Below are positions 45,863-53,076 of a DNA stretch of 64,000 nucleotides, piece after piece. This DNA comes from Pseudomonas sp. ADAK13. Its GTDB lineage: Bacteria; Pseudomonadota; Gammaproteobacteria; Pseudomonadales; Pseudomonadaceae. The stretch lies in the NCBI RefSeq assembly GCF_012935715.1, contig NZ_CP052860.1:4774001-4838000 (forward strand), given 5' to 3'. The notes under the pieces are model-generated. The model saw nothing but the letters and a program-made list of their open reading frames with translations, ran no database searches and had not been told where the DNA came from. How positions within the stretch are numbered: the first letter of the stretch is position 1; every line of letters starts with the position of its first letter. Position numbers and translations under genes: made by a program.

Positions 45863-46318
45863 GGTATGTCTCCGTTGAAAACGCGAAGAAACCTGTCCCG
45901 TGCGGGAAAAGATTTCCCCGCAGTGGGTTGAAGAAAATCAAGAGGATTTTCCTGACGAGCAGAGCTCGAAAGGCGCTCAGGAGAGCAGTAGGCGTTCATC
46001 ACCGTAGAAACGGTCACCGTGCGAGCTACCGAACGCTAATCGCACTTGGGGAGAGCCATCATCGAAGTGACGTAGCCTTGAAGGTTCTGGCTACCTGGGC
46101 GGGGTGCTGTCGATAACAGCGATCCGTACCTTGTATTTAGCCGGACGATTTGTATGGGTCAATGACTGTAGAGATGCTGTTTCACGGGGCTTGTCTTCTG
46201 TCTTCCAGTGAAGATTTTTCGTCTGGGCAAACTGATAAACGGTCAGGCACGGGCCGTTTTCAGTAGTAGGCTGTTACTCCTGTCTCCACCATGAAAACGC
46301 TCAGAAGAGGGCGAGACC
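45863..46318. other. 456-bp noncoding segment with stacked hairpins, candidate oriT
   Basis: No credible gene. Four inverted repeats occur in 117 bp: GGGAAA-aga-TTTCCC (45904-45918), GAAAATC-aagag-GATTTTC (45933-45951), CGAGC-aga-GCTCG (45956-45968) and ACGGT-c-ACCGT (46010-46020). The region lies upstream of the ArdC pair and divergent DUF3742. An origin of transfer, protein-binding sites or a structured leader would all fit. I see no nic consensus I can name. Confidence 0.4.
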
Positions 46319-46684
46319 ATGCCGACTCAGCAACCTGTTCAGAGTTCACGTGCCCACCGCTGGGCGTACGCCTGTGGTATGTCGGTGAAGCGTGGTTACC
46401 GTAGGTTGAAAACGTTTGAATCCCGCGTGGTTGAGCGTGCGGAAACGGCAGGTATGCCCGCAGGTAAATTATTTGTTCGCGGGAGTTTTCTGATTGCCCA
46501 GTTAGCTCTGCTCGGAGCATTTCTTTTTGTTAGCTTCTGGTTGTTTATGCTGATGTGCACAATCGTCGCATTAGCAGCTATCCCAGTTCAAGATTCAGAC
46601 ACTCCAGATATTGACGATCTTGATGATCCAATGCATAGAACTTCTTGGCCTGAGCGGTACGATAAATGGGGTTCTCTGAAGTAG
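46319..46684 (+). CDS. DUF3742 family ICE protein
   Basis: 121-aa protein: basic N-terminus, one strong TM segment pair (about residues 56-88; LIAQLALLGAFLFVSFWLF) and an acidic tail with DDLDDPMHRTSWPERYDKWG. This is the DUF3742 pattern found next to TraG in integrative conjugative elements. Function unknown. It converges on the TraG-like gene, 7 bp apart. Confidence 0.8.
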   Translation: MPTQQPVQSSRAHRWAYACGMSVKRGYRRLKTFESRVVERAETAGMPAGKLFVRGSFLIAQLALLGAFLFVSFWLFMLMCTIVALAAIPVQDSDTPDIDDLDDPMHRTSWPERYDKWGSLK

Positions 46685-46691
46685 CCTGTGG

Positions 46692-48248
46692 TTATTTTGA
46701 GCTCGATTTACCCGAAACAATTCTTGCACCGCTCATCAACTGAGAGGTTCCGTTAGAGCTCGCTGTCTGTGCAGCATGGGTTCCCCTGCTGAGCATTCCT
46801 TCTACGCCTGAACCTACGCTATATCCGGCCCAACTCATGGTGGCTAGAAAAACCATCGGCAGCACGATGAACATCGCCCCCATCACATACTCAATTACCT
46901 GCGCGGTGACGGTTCCATCCATAAATCCGGATGTCGGCAGCGACAACAGCACCTGATTGGACGCCGAAACCTGGTTGTACAAGGTGTCGAGCATGCTGGA
47001 GTCGACCCAGCGGGCCAGTTCCCACCAGAAGGTCAGCATGTGCAGTGTGAACAGCGCGAACGTCACCGTCATGACGGTCTTCAGCTGGTAGGTACTGACT
47101 AACAGAATCAGCGGCAAGCTGATGATGACGCCCATGATCAGGAAGGCCTGCACCATTGGCAGGGCGGCGCGTAGTGCATTCATCGCCGGGAAGTTGCTGA
47201 AGGAGCCGAGGGCCAGCCCGGTGTTGGTGGCGAGGTTATTGAGCCCCTGATTGATCGAACCGCCACGAGCGCTGGAACCATAGTCCTGGTACACCTGTCC
47301 GGGCGACATGGACATCGATTGCTGGCGCGGACTGACCAGTTCGCGCAGGGTGGCATCCTCGATCTCGTTGCTCGAGCGGCCAGTCAACCAACCTTTGAGC
47401 TGAGTCAGCAGCGAGGGATCAACCTGCTCGACCAAGCGCTCGCGCAAGCCAACACCGCTGTCGCTCCACCACTGCTTGCAGGTGGGATAGCCCGCGCCAT
47501 TCTCCAGCCGCGGCAGGGAAACATCGCGGCTTTCGTCATACGGCCAGCTGACGCGCGGTGTGCGTGAACGATCCGTATCGTAGTAGCCGGGCGTGTCGAG
47601 AAGATAGCTTGAGCCGATCCAGGACGCGTCGTGACTTTGTGCCTTGTCCAGTTGCGGGCGATTGGTGAACAGCCGGGAACGAGAGTAGCCATAACAGTCG
47701 CGAGTGAAGTCGGCGACTTCCTGCAGGAGGACCTGGCTTTCGATGCGCGAACTGTCGATCTCCATGCGCATCTGCCGGATATCCGGCGCGCAGGGAATGG
47801 AGGCGGTGGCCGCTGCGGTGACCCCTTTGCTCAAGGCATGCACCAGAAACCACCAGATCGGCACGTTGGCGGAGCGTTCGCCAATGGTATTGAAGGTGGT
47901 CCCCCAGGCAGTATCCGCCGGCTTGGCCACACTCACGCCGCAGCGCTGACTCGCCGCATCATCGAATGCCATTGACGAGAGGCTCAATGGAAAGACCGGC
48001 GCGCAGCCGAACAATACGACGATGTAGGCCAGCCACAACCGGTTCTCGATCCGCGGCACCGAGAGCAATCCCTTGTTTCCCTCATCCGCGCCTTGCTGAC
48101 GGGCCGACAACCATTCCTGCAGGATGATCGCGCCGAAGGGCGCGGCAAACAACCCGGTGTCGGACAGGACACCCCAGAGGCCGTTGTTGATGATCCAGGC
48201 CAGGAGAGAGAGGTAAAACTCCAGGTAGCTGTTGGTGCTCATAAGCAT
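46692..48248 (-). CDS. TraG N-terminal-domain conjugation protein
   Basis: 518-aa inner-membrane protein with several TM segments (about 10-45, 68-90, and a cluster from 350 to 495). It matches the TraG N-terminal domain (mating-pair stabilisation) of ICE-type systems: MSTNSYLEFYLSLLAWIINNG start and DTLYNQVSASNQVLL. It lacks the long periplasmic tail of F TraG. GAGG precedes ATG 48248; ATG 48242 is equally possible. In the row TIGR03756-TIGR03755-small protein-TraG. Confidence 0.85.
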   Translation of the reverse strand: MLMSTNSYLEFYLSLLAWIINNGLWGVLSDTGLFAAPFGAIILQEWLSARQQGADEGNKGLLSVPRIENRLWLAYIVVLFGCAPVFPLSLSSMAFDDAASQRCGVSVAKPADTAWGTTFNTIGERSANVPIWWFLVHALSKGVTAAATASIPCAPDIRQMRMEIDSSRIESQVLLQEVADFTRDCYGYSRSRLFTNRPQLDKAQSHDASWIGSSYLLDTPGYYDTDRSRTPRVSWPYDESRDVSLPRLENGAGYPTCKQWWSDSGVGLRERLVEQVDPSLLTQLKGWLTGRSSNEIEDATLRELVSPRQQSMSMSPGQVYQDYGSSARGGSINQGLNNLATNTGLALGSFSNFPAMNALRAALPMVQAFLIMGVIISLPLILLVSTYQLKTVMTVTFALFTLHMLTFWWELARWVDSSMLDTLYNQVSASNQVLLSLPTSGFMDGTVTAQVIEYVMGAMFIVLPMVFLATMSWAGYSVGSGVEGMLSRGTHAAQTASSNGTSQLMSGARIVSGKSSSK

Positions 48249-48258
48249 GGGGGTGACC

Positions 48259-48567
48259 TCACAGTCGGGTGAGTTCGACGCAGGTAAAGAGTACGAGCCC
48301 TAATGCTCCGATGCGTTTCACGCGCAGTCGATCCTGGGGTCGATGTCGGTAGTGCCAAAGCAGATCCCACCAGAGCGCAAAGAGGGCGCCGTAGAGCAGG
48401 GCACGCCACCACCGCAGATAGGGCAGTACGGATTCGAATGCGTGCTGCCAGGCCTCGAAACTACTCAGCGCAGCGCGGCCGATCCATGCGACCAGTGCGG
48501 CGGTCAGGATCATCACCGCGGCAATCCCCAGGCTCGAAAGCAAAGTGAATAGCGGTGAGCGTTTCAT
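48259..48567 (-). CDS. small ICE membrane protein
   Basis: 102-aa protein with three hydrophobic segments (about 8-32, 52-70 and 86-100) and no motif. It sits at a conserved place between TIGR03755 and TraG in this kind of ICE; spacing is 3 bp after TIGR03755 and 10 bp before TraG, so it is part of the transfer operon. Function unknown. Confidence 0.7.
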   Translation of the reverse strand: MKRSPLFTLLSSLGIAAVMILTAALVAWIGRAALSSFEAWQHAFESVLPYLRWWRALLYGALFALWWDLLWHYRHRPQDRLRVKRIGALGLVLFTCVELTRL

Positions 48568-48570
48568 GGC

Positions 48571-49953
48571 TCACTTGCGCCTGGCGTCAGCGTCATTGAG
48601 CCGGCCCGGCTCAGGGTCGCCTTGCTCGACGGTGCGCGAAGCATCGGCACCGCCGGCATGCCGATCGAGCACCAGGCTGGCGGTATTGGTGGCGAGTATC
48701 TGCCGGACCTGCAGTTCGGTTTGTAGCAGGCGTATTTCGCGCTCTAGAGCGTCGATGTTTTTCGTCAAGGCGCTCTGAGCCGGCTCGGCTGAGGCGATGT
48801 TCGGTTCGTGACTGCCCGCCAGCAGAGTACGCAATAGCAGCAACGCTTTGTCGAGCACACTGGACAAGGCCGTCTCACTGGCCAGGCGCCGCGCCAACAG
48901 ATCCTGATCGGGGTCGTCGCGCAGGGCTTCGACTACGCCACGGGTTACCGGCAGCATAGGGCTCGAGGCTTTCGCCAGGTTGTCAGGGGTAGGCGACAGT
49001 GAGCCGGACAGCAGCCCTTGCAGGGCCTTGAGACGTTCGCTGTAGGCCTCCTGGATCAGCGGCGTCAATCCGCTGCCAGCGGTCGCACGCAGGGTTTCGC
49101 AGGTATCGCAGGTCGTGACTTCAGTTTCGCCCAGCACGCGAACGGCCCATTCGGATTCCTCCTGGGGCGAAGCCCAGGTCTGGCAAATGGCCCCACCCAG
49201 GCAATCGCTATTACTAATCGAGGCATTGTCATCCATCGACCGGTTATGCAGCAGGTTGTAGCCCGTGCGCACTACGTCGGCGGTCACCCGAATGGGCGTC
49301 TGCCCATCACCACCAGCCTTCGAGCCGCCGACCCAGGACACCCCCTTGTTGCCGTTATGGGCCTCGGTGTTTTTCACCGCGGCCACCGCATCACCGCCGG
49401 TTTGCTCCAGATTGCCCTGCATCTCCTGGTTCTTGGCCAGCGCGCCCCAGCCGGCTTGACCGACCTTGTCCGCCATCTTCTCGGCCATGGCCTGGCAGGT
49501 CAGCTTCGAGCGGTCGAAGTCGATACGCCCCTGCATCACCCCGTTGCTCAACAACTCATAGAGGCCGGGGTTGGCGCGTTGGATGATCAACGCCGGCAGC
49601 GACATCACGGCTTGGGTCGCGTTCTGCACGATGCTGCCCATGATCTGCTGGAAACCTTCGGTGACGCCGTTCAGCTGGTTTTGCAGGGTGTTGGTGAGGC
49701 TCATGTTTCCGCACATCATGTTCGCTCGCCATGACCCGCCGACACCGAGACCACTGGGTCGGTAGAGCGAGCTCGGTGAGCCGACTGCCGAGCCGCCACC
49801 AATGGTGTACATCACTCGGTCGTCGAGTACTTCACCTTGAGTACCCAGACGGTAATCGCCCTCGGCGGCGTAGGCATGTGTGGCAATGGCGAGCAGTCCA
49901 CAGAGCAACAGACTCATCGTGCCCAACCAGGGCCGCGCGAGAAGCCGACTCAT
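48571..49953 (-). CDS. ICE conjugation protein, TIGR03755 (PFL_4711) family
   Basis: 460-aa exported protein with a signal peptide (about residues 1-29, ending THAYAAE). Mature part has NMMCGNMSLTNTLQNQLNGVTEGFQQIMGSIVQ, a Cys-rich centre (DCLGGAIC, TTCDTCETL) and a C-terminal coiled coil. By position and layout it is the TraH-like assembly protein of type G mating systems. Its start overlaps the TIGR03756 stop by 4 bp. Confidence 0.88.
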   Translation of the reverse strand: MSRLLARPWLGTMSLLLCGLLAIATHAYAAEGDYRLGTQGEVLDDRVMYTIGGGSAVGSPSSLYRPSGLGVGGSWRANMMCGNMSLTNTLQNQLNGVTEGFQQIMGSIVQNATQAVMSLPALIIQRANPGLYELLSNGVMQGRIDFDRSKLTCQAMAEKMADKVGQAGWGALAKNQEMQGNLEQTGGDAVAAVKNTEAHNGNKGVSWVGGSKAGGDGQTPIRVTADVVRTGYNLLHNRSMDDNASISNSDCLGGAICQTWASPQEESEWAVRVLGETEVTTCDTCETLRATAGSGLTPLIQEAYSERLKALQGLLSGSLSPTPDNLAKASSPMLPVTRGVVEALRDDPDQDLLARRLASETALSSVLDKALLLLRTLLAGSHEPNIASAEPAQSALTKNIDALEREIRLLQTELQVRQILATNTASLVLDRHAGGADASRTVEQGDPEPGRLNDADARRK

Positions 49954-50906
49954 GAAGCACCTCCTTCGAAGTCGATGCTGAACAGGAAGGTCTGTCCCTC
50001 ACGTTTGCAGCAGCTATAGGGACGCCACAGCGACCAGGCGTAGCCGCCATCCGCGCTCTGTACCGGATCGCTGGGGAAGATGGCGCACGTGGGCTGCACC
50101 TGGGGGTAGAGCAATTGCCATTTGTGGGTCGAAGCGTCGTTTTCAACGATCGGGCCAGGCGGCCAGTAGCCGTCGCGTTTGGCGGGCGTGAGTGGTAAGT
50201 ACACATGCGGCTGCCAGTTGTGGGTAATCACATCGCCGGCGCGTTGCGCCATGACTGCGGCCGCCTTGAAATCGTCGGGCTGTACCAGAAAGCCCTGCCG
50301 GGGATAAACGTTGCCCCACATGTTTCCCGAGACCTGACGACCAATTTCACGGATCCCCGGCATGAGCGATTCGGGGTAGAAACTTTCTGGGATGCCATGG
50401 CGCCAGGCCAGTGAGTCCAGGGTACTCAGGTAGTAAGGCATTAATGCAGTTGCACCGCTGGCGCAGGCATAGCCGGATTGCGAAGCCAGTTGCGTTGCGA
50501 CCCAGCCACCGGGGTGGCCGATGCCATCAACGTTCTTGAATCGAGGCAGGTTGTCGCGGCGGGCGTTCGGCGTGATCAGGTTGCCGCCACCTTCTGCACC
50601 GCTGATGGGAGCGGAGAGGGTGGTCATCTTGGTCCAGGGGTTATTGCCGGTGGTGGCGTAGCTCGAGACGACCAGTTCAGGAATGAAATGACGAACCTTG
50701 GTCGAGGTTTTGACTGTGCAGCCGAAGGGCGTGCAGAGGAGCCAGAAACAAATGCCGACGACCCTGTATTCGAGACAGTTTGGCGAAAGCACGGAGGAGG
50801 TGATGCTGACGGTGTCCAGCGCCATGCTTGGGCCGCACGCCAGCAGAATGCTTAGCGCCAAGGGCCGTAGTTTTGTGGGCGGAAGTGACGAGCAGGCAAC
50901 AGGCAT
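49950..50906 (-). CDS. ICE conjugation protein, TIGR03756 (PFL_4710) family
   Basis: 318-aa exported protein: signal peptide (about residues 1-30, ending SMALD), then Cys-rich sequence (CLEYRVVGICFWLLC) and many aromatic residues, with Cys-Cys near the C-terminus. These suggest disulfides and a TraU-like role in pilus assembly. In most relatives TIGR03757 lies just upstream; here an XRE gene and a toxin-like module take that place. Coupled with TIGR03755. Confidence 0.88.
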   Translation of the reverse strand: MPVACSSLPPTKLRPLALSILLACGPSMALDTVSITSSVLSPNCLEYRVVGICFWLLCTPFGCTVKTSTKVRHFIPELVVSSYATTGNNPWTKMTTLSAPISGAEGGGNLITPNARRDNLPRFKNVDGIGHPGGWVATQLASQSGYACASGATALMPYYLSTLDSLAWRHGIPESFYPESLMPGIREIGRQVSGNMWGNVYPRQGFLVQPDDFKAAAVMAQRAGDVITHNWQPHVYLPLTPAKRDGYWPPGPIVENDASTHKWQLLYPQVQPTCAIFPSDPVQSADGGYAWSLWRPYSCCKREGQTFLFSIDFEGGAS

Positions 50907-51011
50907 TATCCAGGCTCTCGGTGTATGGCCTGGGCAGGTTCGGTTAGGGACTGAAGACTGTCAGTGGGAATTATGAAGGCGGATCTATCGGATTTGTGAG
51001 GCGTGGGTCTA

Positions 51012-51266
51012 TTATTTGACGTGAAGGGAGCTGCGCAGGGTATCGGCGTCTACAAGTAGTTGATCTGTGGTGATTTCGAAAATATTGGCGAGTTTGCACA
51101 GGACCAACAGCGAGGGGTTGCCCGCGCATCGTTCGATTTGGCTGACGTAGGTGCGATCCACCTCGGCCATGAGCGCCAGCTGCTCCTGGGTAAGGTTCTT
51201 TACGCGCCGCATCCAGCGGATGTTCTCCGCCAGTTGCAGACGAAGTTGTTCGTAGTCTTGAGTCAT
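51012..51266 (-). CDS. XRE-family regulator
   Basis: 84-aa single-domain HTH protein (about residues 9-66: LAENIRWMRRVKNLTQEQLAL and DRTYVSQIERCAGNPSLLVL). Its size and place suggest local control of the transfer genes downstream or of the adjacent toxin-like module. It stops 105 bp before TIGR03756 and is divergent from the 85-aa gene. Confidence 0.85.
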   Translation of the reverse strand: MTQDYEQLRLQLAENIRWMRRVKNLTQEQLALMAEVDRTYVSQIERCAGNPSLLVLCKLANIFEITTDQLLVDADTLRSSLHVK

Positions 51267-51435
51267 GCGCGCAAATTGCGCCTTGAGGGACTCTCAATCC
51301 ACGGGATATAGTCTACATTGGCATTGAATTAGGCCATTTGGTGCCCATGCCTGTTATCGAGCGTTCATTTGGTGTCGTTAAGATTTCGAGGCTGGGTCCA
51401 GTGTCTAACAATAAAATCAGAAATCTAGGGTGCGT

Positions 51436-51693
51436 ATGGACGAAAACTACATTTCAATTCCCGCGGCGGATGATTGCCCAAGTCTTCTGACACCTTGGGG
51501 CAGCGAATTTTCGCCGATGATCGAGCGTGGTGTGCAATGTGCCCAGGCTTGGCTTGAGGCAACGACCGATATTCCTTTGTGGTGGGAACTGGCGCAAACG
51601 CGCAAGACCTTTCCTGTCGGTGACTGCCAAGATGCCTTCGAAGCCGGTTTTCTGTTGAGAATTCAGCAACGGCTTCGGAGCGTGTCACAGTAA
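51436..51693 (+). CDS. hypothetical ICE protein
   Basis: 85-aa soluble protein with many Trp (LTPWGSEFSPMIERGVQCAQAW, WWELAQT). No family recognised. ATG 51436 is preferred to GTG 51430. It is divergent from the XRE regulator, 169 bp from start to start. Confidence 0.5.
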   Translation: MDENYISIPAADDCPSLLTPWGSEFSPMIERGVQCAQAWLEATTDIPLWWELAQTRKTFPVGDCQDAFEAGFLLRIQQRLRSVSQ

Positions 51694-52058
51694 CCCTGTT
51701 GCTTAATGGGCGATTGCATCGTCTTGATCGCCCGTTTGCACTCAACCTGGCTGCATCGACACAGACCATGCAGTTTAAGAACGATTGCCGCTTCGCTGGC
51801 GCGTTTTGTCCACCGGCTGAACAACTCGTGGGGGATTGTGCTTCCCTTATTTGGGCGCTGCACCAAGGGCGGCACTTGCTTCAAATGCCACCGGTCATGC
51901 ATCGAACGTGAAAATCTCTTGAAAGGTATGGTTCCAGACGCCATTCCTCTAGAATGGAGGCTGACAGAAGTAGCTTTCGCCCTGTTACAAACAGGTTTAC
52001 GTAGCTAAGATTCTGATTAAGTGCAGATTCTGCACGCTCTGAGAACGTGGAGCGCGAT
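51694..52058. other. 365-bp segment without a clear gene
   Basis: An open frame at 51699-51911 (+, 70 codons, TTG start) has protein-like composition (FAGAFCPPAEQLVGDCASLIW) but no ribosome site, and I give it low weight. The last 60 bases should hold the promoter of the toxin-like pair; GCAGATTCTGC at 52023-52033 is a short palindrome about 25 bases before its start. Confidence 0.35.
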
Positions 52059-52307
52059 ATGAAAGCCAAACGAGTGTTGAGTGACGATCTGGTGAGCCGA
52101 CTGGAGGATAAGATCCCGGTCATGGCTGAAGGCGCCATCAATACCGCATATATCAACGCCCTGGCTGCCGGCCGCAGTGTGATGGAAGTCATGAACGGCA
52201 TGCTTGTTGAAACGACTGCTGACGGTAAGCACAAAGTCATTCGGGTGGCCAAGCCCAAGCACAAAGTGACGCAGGGTGGCGTAATCAAGGTGCGCCGCTG
52301 CTCATGA
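52059..52307 (+). CDS. putative antitoxin partner of zeta-toxin-like ATPase
   Basis: 82-aa basic protein (KRVLSDDLVSRLEDKIPVMAEGAINTAY, LAAGRSVMEVMNG, C-terminal KVTQGGVIKVRR). It does not look like the epsilon antitoxin. Its stop overlaps the zeta-like gene by 4 bp (ATGA), the layout of a toxin-antitoxin pair with antitoxin first. Start at 52059; an ATG-like codon four residues upstream has no better site. Function inferred from position. Confidence 0.5.
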   Translation: MKAKRVLSDDLVSRLEDKIPVMAEGAINTAYINALAAGRSVMEVMNGMLVETTADGKHKVIRVAKPKHKVTQGGVIKVRRCS

Positions 52308-53038
52308 CTGTCCCTCGGTTGAGGGTCTTTGCTGGACCCAACGGCTCCGGCAAGAGCACGATGAAAAGTGCCATCCCTTCCCACCTGATCGGTATCTACA
52401 TTAACCCGGATGAAATCGAGAAGGCTGCCAAAGACAGCGGTCGTCTGGAGTTCAGTGATTTTCAACTGGAAGTTGAGGGTGATGATGTCCTCGGTTTCAT
52501 TAGGGAGCATCGGCTGGTCAGGTCTGCCCGGCTCGATGAGGAGGCGACCAACATAGGCTTTAGCAGCAACGGCCTGAATTTCCAGACGGTCGCGATGAAC
52601 TCCTATTTTGCCTCCGTGCTCTCTGACTTCATCCGGAACAAGCTCCTCGAAGACCAGCTGTCTTTCACCTTCGAAACGGTGATGTCTAGCGACGACAAAA
52701 TCGCTTTTATGCTCAAGGCGAGAGAGTCTGGATACCGAACCTACCTGTACTTTGTGGCAACTGAAGACCCTGACATCAATATCAACAGGGTTAGGAACCG
52801 TGTCGCGGCAGGTGGGCACCCCGTTCCCACAGAAAAAATTGTCCAGCGCTACGGCCGTTGCCTGAGCCTGCTGCCTGTGGCTATTGCTGCTTCGGACCGG
52901 GCCTACATCTTCGATAACTCCGGTGCCGATCTGGTGCTGCTGGCCGAAGTTACGGATGGGACGGACCTTGAGTTCAAGGTTGATGAGGTCCCTGACTGGT
53001 TCATGGATGCCTACGTTGAAAAGGTGTCCAACGGCTAG
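52304..53038 (+). CDS. zeta-toxin-like P-loop kinase
   Basis: 244-aa P-loop protein: Walker A GPNGSGKST at residues 11-19, YINPDEIEKAA as in zeta toxins and polynucleotide kinases, and SFTFETVMSS followed by GYRTYLYFVATEDPDININRVRNRVAAGGHPVP, the zeta-type segment with the arginine that contacts phosphate. Zeta toxins phosphorylate UDP-N-acetylglucosamine; other members are AAA kinases of unknown target. Paired with the 82-aa gene. It stands between VirB4 and TIGR03756, a site for accessory genes. Confidence 0.75.
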   Translation: MTVPRLRVFAGPNGSGKSTMKSAIPSHLIGIYINPDEIEKAAKDSGRLEFSDFQLEVEGDDVLGFIREHRLVRSARLDEEATNIGFSSNGLNFQTVAMNSYFASVLSDFIRNKLLEDQLSFTFETVMSSDDKIAFMLKARESGYRTYLYFVATEDPDININRVRNRVAAGGHPVPTEKIVQRYGRCLSLLPVAIAASDRAYIFDNSGADLVLLAEVTDGTDLEFKVDEVPDWFMDAYVEKVSNG

Positions 53039-53076
53039 CTGCCGGATTGGCCAAAGCTGGGAGCGCCACACCTCCC

